Shown here one piece after another: positions 12,774 through 25,305 of a DNA stretch of 64,000 nt. The position numbers were made by a program, and so were the translations under genes. The notes under the pieces were generated by a model. The model ran no database searches. It was not told where the DNA came from and was given only the letters and a program-made list of their open reading frames with translations. The first letter of the stretch is position 1, and each line of letters opens with the position of its first letter. Source of the stretch: Marisa cornuarietis (Eukaryota > Mollusca > Gastropoda > Architaenioglossa > Ampullariidae); the NCBI GenBank assembly GCA_004794655.1, contig SMMW01000575.1, forward strand, positions 11,421,001-11,485,000, written 5' to 3'.

Positions 12774-15303
12774 ATGAATATCCTGGCATTCCTGGTGGTA
12801 GTGTTCGTGGTGGGGGTGCCGACGACACTATGTCAGGACCAGCTCAGATATAACATCACAGAGGGGCAGGAGGCGGGAATTTTTGTGGGCAACACAGCTG
12901 TAGACACGAAGCTGTTTAGCAGCACAAGCCCAGAAGACTTCCAGCTCGTAAGGTTCCAGCTGTTCGATCGCGGCAACCCTAACGCCGCCTACTTCCGGGT
13001 GGACAACCAAAGTGGCGTGATCCGGACCACGGCCGTCATCGACAGGGAATCGCTGTGTCGCAACAACCTCGCCTGCAGCGTGATCTTGGACATCGCGGTC
13101 TGGCGCCAGACGCTGCCCTCGGGTAGCTCTGAGATCTTTAAGACCATTCGTGCTACCATCAGCATCGAGGACAAGAACGATAACCCGCCCGAGTTCCCAC
13201 AGAAAGTCGTGACCTTAACGATGCCTGAAAACATGCCGGCGCCATACAAGCTGTACACCAGCGTCGCCACTGATGCCGACAAAGCGGGAGAGAACTCGGA
13301 CATCTCCTATGAGCTGGAAAGCAGCTCTCCGATCTTCTCTTTGCTCGTGGACAGAAACTCCGACAGCGGGTTATCAGACCTCGTCATCGTGGTGAACAAG
13401 ATGCTGGACAGAGAAGACACCGACTCCTATTACCTGACGATCGTTGCCAGGGACAACGGGGTACCCAGGCTATCGGGCTCTGCGCTCGTGCACATCGAAA
13501 TCACCGATGCCAACGACAATGAGCCCAAGTTCCTGCAGTCCAACTACTCTGTCGACGTAATGGAAAACGCATCCATTATGGAACCGATACTGACGGTGTC
13601 CGCCGTCGACCGTGACATCAATGACAACGGAAGGGTGGTGTACCTGCTAAGCTCCCGCGTGAGTCAAGAAATCAGAGACAGTTTTAGAGTCGGAGAAGGT
13701 GACGGAAAGATCTATTTAACAAGACCAATTGACTACGAGACCAAGACGCGATTCCAGTTCTTCGTGGAGGCCACGGATCGCGGAACGCCACCGCAGTCGT
13801 CCGCAGCCTTCGTCGTGGTTAATATCGTTGATGTCAATGACAACGCACCGCGCATTCAGCTCACTCTCTCTCCTGAAGGAACCGACGTTGTCGAAAACAC
13901 TCCGCCGGGAAAATTCCTCGGCCACTTTGCTGTTTCCGACATGGACAGCGGGGCCAGTGGCAACGTGGTCTGCGAGATCCGAGACAACAACTTCCGGTTG
14001 GAAAACTTCGACGGCCAACCGAACGTATACAAGATCCTACTGGCGCAGTCGCTGGACCACGAAGACATTCCTGTCAGGCAGGTCACCATTCGGTGTCAGG
14101 ATCGCGACAAGAACCCGCTTATCTCCACTAAGACCTTTGAGGTCAAGGTCATTGACGTGAACGACAACGCGCCGGTCTTTGTGCAGTCGGCCTTCACCGG
14201 CGTCATTTTGGAGAACAGGCCGGAAGGCACGTATGTGCAGCAAATGTTTGGTGACAGCTCTAACGTTCTCACAGTGGTAGCAGAGGACATGGACGATGGA
14301 GACAATGGCAGGGTTTCATACCGCATCCAGGGCTTCTCCAACTTCTCCGTTGACCCCTTGACTGGAACGATTAGCACCATTGTGTCTTTCGATCGAGAAG
14401 TGCAGGACAAGTATCAGTTCGTCGTTGTCGCTCAGGACGCCGGCATCCCCCGCCTGACGTCTACCGCAACGATAATCGTCAACATTTTGGACCAAAACGA
14501 TAACCCTCCCCAGTTTCTGCAGCCGGCCTTTAACCTCGATTTGAGAGAGAACCTGGAGCCTGGATCATCCGTCGGCAGCGTGGCTGCCGTGGACAAGGAC
14601 ACTGGCCCCAATTCTCGAATGGTGTACACCATTGTCCGCGACGAGGACAACAGCCGGTACTTCTCTGTCGACCAGGACACCGGTCTGATCACTTCCAATC
14701 AGATGTTCGATAGGGAGATTCGCTCGTCATTCATGTTTTCAATGGAAGTGCAGGACCCGCTAGTGCTCAGCTACCGCGACGTGGCCAACGTCTTCGTCAC
14801 GATACGCGACGAGAACGACAACGACCCTGTAATCGTCAATCCCACGCCTGCTAACAACTCCATCACCCTGCCCAACAACAGCACCATCGGCACGACTATC
14901 ATCGTGGTCCGAGCAAAAGATTTAGACGCACCGGAGTCCACAAGGTTTGACTATTTTCTGGAAAGGAGCGACAGCGAAGGGTTGTTCCAGATCATGACGG
15001 AGACCGGCGGCTTGATCCTCGCCAGGGAGATTCACAAGGACGACGCCAAGCGTCACGTGGTCGTGGTGGGTGTCTCTGATGGAGGCGTGCGTCCTCGCAC
15101 GTCTACGGCGACCCTGTTCATCAGCATCCCATCCGAGGGCCTGCAAGCGGCGGCGGTGACCAACATCTTGGACGAACCCAACTTCCTCATTGTCGTGATC
15201 ATCATCTCGGTCACTGTCCTCGCTGTTCTCCTCATCGTCGCAGCTATCTGCATTATCTTCAGGCGAGACAAAAACCGCCGGGCAGGAAGGACACAGCAAC
15301 GTC

Positions 15304-15305
<2 letters not shown>
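12774..15305 (+). CDS. Protocadherin coding exon 1: signal peptide, EC1-EC7, membrane span
   Basis: This exon encodes 844 codons and ends in phase 0 after CAG. The whole ectodomain and membrane span sit in one large exon, the usual protocadherin arrangement. The donor GT at 15306 is the first dinucleotide of a (GT)24 microsatellite. Reading through adds an alternating Val-Cys tail and a stop at 15354-15356. Confidence 0.93.
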
Positions 15306-15355
<50 letters not shown>

Positions 15356-16833
15356 ATTAGAAAAAACACATTTCGTCTATGTTTACTTGTGAGCTTAGGA
15401 TCTTAAAAAAGAATTTCCACGTTTTCTTGAGCAGGTAAAAGATAAAATGTACCAGGCTGCACATTGGGTCAGCACGCAGTCTCTTCCACTGGCGAAAGAC
15501 AGCGGATCTCTGTCGGGTCACGAGGTGTCGCGAGGGTCTGACAGCTCCTCCGGGGAGGCCAAGCGGAGCAAAAAAGAAGTCAGCTTTTCCCTGGCTGACG
15601 ATTTAGAGAAGGAGCAGGAGGCAGACGCCGACACAAGTGGCTCGTTTGGCTCTGTCTTCTCATCGCAACCCATCACGACGCCGGAAAATAATAACATGGT
15701 AAGTAAGCCATAGATAGATCTGGTCAGAGGTTAAGACGTTGCTTCTGTCTCTCTCATTTTCTCTTTCTTTCCCCCTTTATTCACCCCCACCCCCAATGCT
15801 CGTACACATTTACGTGCGCAAAGTGAAGATCTGTTTCTGTTTCTGCGAGTATATCGCACAGGAATTCTGTCGAAATATTTTGCGTTTCACAGAACTTTTC
15901 ATTGTCACAAAAAGCAACAAATCTTTAAGTAGCAATTTTAGAAACACATGCCACATTGTAACCTATGAAGTATTTACACAAAGGCCAGAAAGACCAGACT
16001 TGAAAACTTAACCCAGCTTTGGCGACACGAAAGAAATTTTAGGACTCGATCAAGCATTCATTTTTGTCAGAAAATGATTCGGTGGACTTATTTGCTTTTA
16101 ATCCTCAAACGCGTCCATACGTAATTGTAATCCAGAGTCAGAACGGTTTGTATTTTGGTGCCATCGACACCGTGCGATGACTAGGATGGCACGCAGCAGG
16201 AGTCGCAGGACCAGGGAAGGAGGCGTCTGCAGCAGCAACCTTTGTTGGCACAGCGTCACCGGAGACGCCAGGCCGCACCATCACCCGAGGGCTGTGCAAG
16301 CAGATGAGTAGTTAAGGCGACTGATGAGCGGCAAGACGCGCTTGGTTGTGGGACTCGGTCCTGGGACCGTCTGGCGTTTGGAGGTGCCCTGGGGCATGCT
16401 GCAGCATGCAGCATCAGTTCTGCTGACGGTGCGGTGTCATGGTGCGGAAGATGTTGGAGATCGTATCTGCAAGAGCAAGTCGGAAATAGTGCGGTGGAGG
16501 GTGTTTGCGCAAGGCGTTCAATGGCGCAGCCTGTATTGCCAAGACGTGGAGCCCACTTGCATGCCTGACCTCCATTTACCTGCGAACTTCAAAAGAGGAC
16601 ATCCATTCTCAGAGATCCAGGAAGCGGTTAAACACAAACTTCACAAGTAGCCAGTCGCAACCAAATGACCGCACGGACACATGCTACTATGATGGAAGAA
16701 GACTGACTTTTAGCTGATGCTCAAAAGCGTCAGCAACATCTATGATTGTATAAAAAGTTAAAGCTTTCTAAACTTACAAAAAGGCTGATATTCGAGGGTT
16801 TGGGAGCAGGCAACGTTTATTTTTTTCTATAAG

Positions 16834-16887
<54 letters not shown>

Positions 16888-19800
16888 GTATCCGCTTGGA
16901 AACTGATTTATATAGATACAGATAAAGAAATGAAGGATGTTGTCGTGTAATACAAAACTTATTCTAAAAAAACATTATAAACATCATTAAGGTGAGTAAT
17001 CATATATATCAGCGGCAAACACTGATTGAAAGCTGAAAGTTAACATTTCCTCGTGAACAGCTGACAAATGCGTAATTCAGTGGGAATCAGAATAATGAAG
17101 TTGTCTACAGCTTTCTCGGATATCACCGGTACTCATTAGATACGACCTTAGGTGCAAAATATCTGATCTGAATCCGAGCCAGCAATGGCTTAAAAGGTGA
17201 GATGGAAGACAAAAAGAGCTGATAAGGTGTTATAATACAGGCAAAAGGTGATTGTAATCATATACAGTCTGAAGAAGAAAGGTATGCGACTAGGTATTTT
17301 ATGCTAAGGCACGCTGTCAAGTTTCCCCGTTAGGTACAACTGCGGTAGACTGTTGAAAGGTGACAGCAGCACGGGCAAACAGCCCACCTGTTCCGGTTCA
17401 AAGATCCCGAATCGAGCTAAAGGTCCTGGCTATACAAACGTTGAGAAGGTATCGTTCCCCAGACGACTCAGACTGGCAAACATAAAATGTAGAGGAATGG
17501 GGGGGGGGAAATAACGGCGGGAGATTGCTCCAACGGCCGGGATGTACGCACCTGACTTTTTGTCCAGCGCCAGACACCGTGACGATAATAAACCCCAAGT
17601 CTTTGTGCGGAGAAAAACGAAACGAAGGTCACATCGTAGGAAAAAGCTTTTCAAGCTGACTGGTCGCTTAATTATAATTTTTTTTAAAGGACAGCGTCTT
17701 GGCATCCCAGGCCATATAGAGGTGAAAGGTCATCGTCGATGATGGCGTTGGCAGGTGGTGCTGATGGCGACGTTCGCTGAATGTAACGGTCAGGAAAGTA
17801 AACTGAGGGTTGGTAGCAGAATCAGGCTCGTTATGCTGCCGAGGAACGAGAGTCTGTGGCTCAGACACGAAAATTGCTGTCACTTCAACAACAGAGCAGA
17901 TCTGCAGTCTCTTAATGCTACCCACAGTACAGCATAGTGGTACCTACAACCTTCGTCTGTCATCTAGGTAGCGGCAAAATGGACGTCGACGTGAAGCTGA
18001 CAGCACCATCTCTTAAAGTCAAGCAGCAAGTCTCCATTCTTCGGTTTGGAGCGCAAGATGAAAAATTATATCAAAAGGATAGATTTTACGCTTTATGTCA
18101 TTTAAAAAAAAATTAAGCGTCTGAGAAATATCACAAAGTTTGGTTTAGTCTTTAGATAAAAGATAGAAACATACAAGCACAGAATCGGAGAGATAGGGCG
18201 AGAGAGAGAGAGAGAGAGAGAAAGTTTAATCATCATGTCAGCTTGTCTCATTTAGGTCGGGTAGACTGGATGTCTAGTACCTGACCTTAGCAAGCCGGGT
18301 ATCCCTGTGCACAAAAAAATCCCGGAGTAGGACGAGTCGCCTTTCACAGCGCCCTCTACAGCAACATTCCGAGGGCTAGAGTTTCAGGGTCATGCTTTAC
18401 TGCGGCAGCTTTAACTTGTTAAAGAACAAAACGCAGGACTCATCCTCGAGATGATGTATGGAGGCCGTAGCTGTCCGCTCTTCAACACCAACAAAAAGTA
18501 TTTTAGCGGTGGACGAGTGTAAGATTGCGGTTCCTGAAGAGCTGACCTGTCTCTTACCTTGTCAAGTTGCGCCACTCGCTTGCTCACCCCGCCCTTAATT
18601 CCCTTTCTTCCTCGCCTCCATCTACAAACTCTTGTGTATGTTGGCAACAATAATAAAATTGTCTACAAATATCAGTCATCATTATTATTTTTTTCCAGAA
18701 AATGCTCGGCGAGGGTCGCTTCGTGTTTGTCAACGGGAAAACGCTGTCCTCTACAAACTCTGGCCACTGTTACGAGAGCTCAGACAGTCACCTGTACCAG
18801 AACACACCAGTTGCGGAAACGGACGTGAGGCAGCTTTATTTTTTATTTGTTTTTCGCCTTTAAACATCCATTCTTTCCCCTTTTCGTTGCATCAGCGACG
18901 CCATATTGTTACACGATTCCCTTAACCAGGTCCACCTCTAGTAAGTCCATGTTCTATAAGGATGTCATAAGTCTGATCCGGCTGCCCATGCCGATGTTTG
19001 AAATCGACTGTTTGCTTTGGGAGTGTATAATTTTACACTAGACTCAGTCACTTATAAGAAGTACTGTGTGCAATTGTCTGAAAATGCATTGAACTGAAGT
19101 GTACTGTCAAGCTTTACAAGATATCACTCGTAAAACTACTTCAGGGAAAAGCGTTAGCCCTCATCTCTTTTTTTTTTCAAAAATACACTTCCACAAACTG
19201 GAACTTGTGAAGAAATATTTCAAGCGACTCTTTTATAGCATTCTTTAGTGAATCTTCTTCTCTTTAAAAATGCCAACATATTTCAATTGATTATATTTTG
19301 ACTTCCAGCATTGCATGTCAATTTATTTTTATCGGTGCCATTTGCGTCATACCTTTGTAACAAACAGCTTCTAAATTCTTTCCATTCTTTTAAAAAAAAA
19401 CACCTTTCATCTTATCGGTATGGATATGTTACCAGTTTAAAAAAAGACCCACGTATTCTTGTTGGAAGGTAGCGTATGCCTTCTAGAGCATAAGCTAATA
19501 AACTAGTTTCACTGCACGTTCTAAAGTTACCTGTAAAATGTAATAACAACCTTTTAAAATCTGCCTGATCTAACGGACTGCTTGGTCTAATCTAGGTCCT
19601 GTTGGCAATGGTCAACACTTACTGTGATAACATTGTGCTGCTGCAACTATACCTGTCACCGACAAATAACCATGATTCTAGCAAATAACGACCTCTGAAC
19701 TTAGAGTGGTTGTTGTCTCTAGGATCGCCTGAACCTACAGATCGAGCGGCGCGGAGAAGACGCACTGAGCGAAAGTTCTGGGGAAACCGGCACCGACAGT

Positions 19801-22415
19801 GGGCGGGGGGGAAGCGAGGACGAGGTTCATAGCAACAGAGGCTCTTCCATGGAAACAGGTGAGAGCTCACGAGGCTTGGCGAGAAAGCGATGGCAGGAAA
19901 ACTATAATACTCATGTTTGATATCTGAAATAACATAGAGAGTGGGAGTGGGAGTGGTAAAGGTAAATTATAGTGGTAAATATGTTTATTTGCAGCCAAAC
20001 AAGGCCGTGTGTTAGTTTATTTTCTTTTTTAAACATTGTTTGGTTTCGTGGGTGACCGTTTGGTGACTTTTAAAAAACGGAATTCTGCTACACGTTTCGC
20101 TGTGGGAAAGCGGAGCGAGAAAAAGATCAGAGGAGGGGGGTATGTCTAAAGGACAAGAGGGAGGAAAGGAAAAATTTAATAGCAGACGTCCCCTTTTCTC
20201 TCCCTCACACACACACACACACAGAGTTTTGTTTCGCTTTCTATCCAGCGTGCTTTATAGAATGCTTCTGCTTCGCTCTCAAAACCAAAAAGTAGTTTAA
20301 ATTTATAATTCCCTAAGACGTAAGCTTCCTATAAAAAAGTACCGGACAATAATTTTTCACCTTGTGCCGTAAGAGCTGCCTCTCAGTTAAGGGAGCATCG
20401 TAGGCAGACTGTCAGTTGCCGAGGCATCGTGGGCTTGTTGTCAAATAGTTACTGTATCCGTCAGCAGAGTTTCGGCTGCGGAAGCATCGTAGGTATAGAT
20501 TTCAGTCTGTAGGTGTGTCTGTCACCAGCGGAGAATCAGGGGTCGTCACCAGAACAAGGCCACGCACCAATATGACCGCCATACAGGAGGCTGGGAGCTC
20601 GGTGACCGCGATTCTTCTCCAGCCCCACCCCTCACCTCCGCACCCCATCTCCCCACTTTACCTCCTCTCCCCTTCCGCCCCGTCACTACCCTCGCTGCCC
20701 CTTGGCAGTGACGCATTGTGCTGTTTGGAGATAGGTCTCCCTCTGTCTAGGCATTATTATCTCCCTGTGCTGCACGGAACTTGAGCCCATCTTCCAGCAA
20801 ATCTTCGATTTCTTTTTTTTTTTTTTTTTTTTTGTAAAGGAGGACCGCTAGGGATGTTGAACAGATTGGAAGAGAAGAAAGATATTTCTATAACAGCAGA
20901 AAAGAAGTATAGAAAAAGATTTCTTGTCACGACAGATATTTCATGGTACAATTATTCGCTAAATTCAAGCTGCTTAGGAGTTATTTGTTTTGCCCGTCGG
21001 TAAAAATTTGTTTGCATATTTTTCTCTCCGTTTTTTTGTTACTTCACTCTCGCTGTCCTGTCCGCTTTTCTATCCTTATATTTCTCTTCCCTCACACAAG
21101 CGCACACGCCCACATGCGTGCACACGTGTAAATACAGTTCCACCAACTAATATCCTGCAACCGACCATTTTATCCCCTTACCATTTGTTCCCCTGTGGAG
21201 AAAAATCTCGCTTGACCTTTACTTCAGGACCACCCCTTTCCCAATTCCTATTTTTCCTGCGACTCGCCCCGTCTTGGGTTTCAACTCAACAATTGTCAGT
21301 AATGCCCTTCATTTAGCGAAAAGCCGGACCGAACAGCCCAGCGGACCTCTTGGTGCTTTCCAGCCCTGATAGCGATCCTGCGGCCATGTTGATTTGATGC
21401 TAGACAGTCGGCCTCATCAGGCGTAGCTTCACCTAGAAGCATCCAGTAGGAAACAGGCCCCTTAACCTGACAGTTTTGCTAACCAAACCACTCGTTGGTG
21501 ATGCTTTTTTTAGCTTTTCGCGTCACGGTAGTGCGTGCATGCGCTTGAATGCACTTGATCACCGCCCTGTAGTTCTCTGGGGCCCCAAACGATTTAGCGT
21601 TGTCGTTTAGAGCGAGGAAATGTCATCAATCCTGACTAATTAAATGTTAAGTTTATTAGGGCGTGACCATTTGTTGCTGACCAACAGCTAAACTTGCAGT
21701 TATTTTGATTTTTCCCCCCCCCCCAAGAACTCTCTACCGTTCTAGGAAAGAAGGTCCTACATGTGTAAGACATGCAATATCCGTCCCTTTCTTAGGACGT
21801 TCAGAAGCTAATTAGAGAAGAGCGAGATGATCATTAGATATATTTCCTGGAAGCTGACAGTAGTTGTTGATAATATCAAGACAGCAGTAGTGTAGTGCTT
21901 CGAGTGAAATGGTGTTCTTTTCCTGAAAAAGATATCCTGGCACAAAGCCCGGCATGGTTCTCACAGACTGTGAGCACAAGAGTTCAATAGGTTCCCTCCC
22001 CTCTGGTCATCAATATTTTCAATAACGCCGACGTGAAAGCGTCGTCATGGATGCTTTTCACAAACTGGTCAGAGTTGATAGGTGGTTACGAGAGTGAGCT
22101 CTGCGCACTGGCCGAAAGCACGCACTCGGTGTGGGCAGGAAATAGGAGTGTCGATGACGTCATCTGGGTGATTGTCCCTAAGCCCTTCCTTTTGCCAGGC
22201 AAATACACGTGCATCGCATTTCACGACAGTTCACCAACTCTTTAGGCGCTCTCTGTTGCTGCCTTTATCGCCTGCATAGCTTCTCTCATTCTCAGCACCG
22301 AAGTGGTTTAGTTATGCAGTCTGTGCTGCGGTATGCTTTATTAATGTGCTTTGCTGCCAATGGCTTAGACATTATGTGCGCGTGTTTGTGTGCGTGTGCG
22401 TGCGTGTGCGTGTGC

Positions 22416-22494
<79 letters not shown>

Positions 22495-23660
22495 GCGAAT
22501 GGATGGGTGGGTTCGACATGTTTGTGGATGCACATGGCGGTCGAGGGATGTGTATACGTGACTGAGTGGGTCTATGTGAGTTGAGTCGTTGTTAGTCTGG
22601 GTGTGAGCACGTGCATGTGCGGATGCCACAGATGAGTGTCTACTCAAACGTTTGAGTTCCGCACAAAAGCTTGAAATGTCAAGGTGTTAGACAGATGACG
22701 TGCTGAATGCAAACTCCTTCTGTTCATTGACCATAGTGAAACCTCAGTCACGGAAAAGCACGAGAAAGTCCCACACCCTGGTGTGACATGGACAGACACT
22801 TCCGGTAAGTCTCTGCGCCTGTCCACTGACCCCAGACGTACTAACCAAGAGAGTGCACGTCGTCAGTGTAATGTCTGTCTGTTTGACCTGGTGACCACTC
22901 GGTGATGAGGGGTACACAAGCTTCCTGCATATTGACGCCCCCCACCCCCCCCCGCTGCTGCTAGGATCGTTACAATAATCTCAGCAAATGGTCTTCTGGA
23001 AAATCGCTAGCTTACCAACTATAGTTGTGCTGTTCGGTGTGGCCTTTTGATGTGGATGTGTGTGCGCGTGTGTCTTCATAATGGCTGAATACTCGCAGAG
23101 CATGACCGCTTGCTTTAAAACATATATCTATATATATATATCTAACCCGTCAGCTTCCAGTGTATCGTGTTGTATAGTATGATGTAAAGTGCGATGCTTA
23201 TTGTGACTGACAAAGATGTAGAAGTATTTATGGCCGTGGGGTAACCGTTGTCTCTTACAAAATTTAAATGATGTGCAACGTGGTATGAGCATAAATGAAC
23301 CACAAAGTGACAGACAGGGATGTCCATTAAAAAAAAAAAAGAACAGTGAACACGAAACTACAGTCAAACTTCCGTCAATTTGTTTAAAAACGACGCAGGC
23401 ATTGAAACGTGGAGAGATTCAAATTTTGAGAAATTTCTTTCGCTGAGTGGATTATTATACTTTATCTTAATTACACTTCAACAAACCTACATCCAACTAC
23501 ATTTATAAACACCTCAGAAAGCAAAGAAAAACATCTGAAACGCTATGCTCACCCTTGAATTTCTGTATTTGGAAAGAAGATAATGTTGGTCTGTGTACAG
23601 TAGCAGCTTCCGAACATTGTCTGCTTAGAAGGTTTAATATAAACAGCGTGTGGCACTTGG

Positions 23661-23697
<37 letters not shown>

Positions 23698-25259
23698 AAA
23701 ACACACACACACACACACACACACACATCAGCACGCGCGGACACACGCACGGTCGGTAGCATCGCTTATTCCCCTTAAAGCTTTTATGAAATGAGGTGTT
23801 TGTAAGCCTGTCAAAATCTCAGTTTTCATCCCGATTGTGAAAATACTGACACTTTTAAGATTTGAGAGTTTTAAAAACTTGTCCTTTTTTTGAGTCCAAA
23901 TGCGTGGTTGCCTTAGGTTGGAAAACAAGTTTGTTGTCAAAGTTTATGAATGCGAAACTGTAGAATGGCTTTAGAGCTGTGTGTCATGTTTCTTCTTCTG
24001 TGCACATGAAGGAATTTCATGTATGCACGACCAATGGGGAGTCTGAGAGAAAGAGAGAGAAAAACAGTTTAGTCATGATGTCAGTTTATCTCGTTTCAGT
24101 TGGGTAGTGGAGAGTGAGTGAGAGAGAAAGTGTGTGAGACAGAGAATGTCGTTTTCTTGTCTGTTTTAACTTGTTGTTTTGTCCTTTTTATGAGAAATTC
24201 AGAACTTAGGTAGACTTTATGTAGTTCAATTAAGTTTCGCTGGTCGCTGTGTGGCACTGCGTCAAGATCTCTTTTACACCAGTTTTATCTGTGGGGGGGG
24301 GGGAAGCTTAACCCCTCTTGCAGTCCATTGCTACAGAATGCACCAGGAGGTGGGGTGAGGTGCAAGCCAGAGTGAGTGCGAGTTAATTACGATGTGAGGG
24401 ACACTTGAGGGATGCGGTGTGTATCACGAGCAGGTTTGTGTAGAGTATTCCCACGCCAAGGCAGGCACAACACCGCGTTCTGTTGTTTGGGAATAGGACA
24501 CCAGGAGTTGATGATAGCCCTGTAGGCCATGTACATACCTATTAGGCCTCCTTGCACACAAAGTGGGACCGTGTTATGGATGTGACTGGAGGTCCCGTCC
24601 TGTTCTATTTAAATCGCGAACGTTGAAGACGATACCAAACCGTTAATAACAATCACATCATTTATCACTGAAACATTACTAACAATTACACTGTCACTAA
24701 AATCGTTACTAACGATTACTTTATGCATTACTAAAATGCGTGCTTAAATTTTTCTCTTTCTTCTTCCACGCTTTTCTTTGTCCCCGCATCTCTTTCTTTC
24801 ATTTTTAGGAAGTCAGTTCATTATCCCGTGAACATAGCCCTGTCTGACTGCTTTATAAATCTTTGACTTGACTTTGTACTCGCTACGCAGTCAGCATTTA
24901 AAGAGCTGGTCTGTATCTTGTAACCTGCGTGATGCTAGGCCACTAATTTTTTTAATAACAGTACAGCTTTTTAACGCTTTATACATCCACATCAAATACA
25001 CTTTCCCTTTCCTTTGCGTCGATGTTTAAAAATATTTAATACTCCAAAACCCTTTGCAGTTAATAAGTTTTTAAGTATTTAATTTTGCCTTAGAGAAAAT
25101 CCTGCAAAGTTGAAAGATGTCACAGAGATTGAGTATTGGAATGTGTGCAGCTTGAAGAATAACAACTGTTATCAGTTCTTAGTTAGACAGATGGCTTTTA
25201 TCACAAAATTAAACACTTGTAATTTACTCACTGATATATTTCTTTTTTTTCTCTCTCTC

Positions 25260-25305
<46 letters not shown>

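Noticed and set aside
15339..15356. The Val-Cys tail as the normal protocadherin C-terminus
   Set aside because: Exons 2-4 join in frame with good splice sites and encode a typical protocadherin tail. Intron retention is kept only as a possible isoform.
22346..22647. Open frames made of Val-Cys, Cys-Val or Thr-His runs (also at other GT/CA tracts)
   Set aside because: They are translations of dinucleotide microsatellites.
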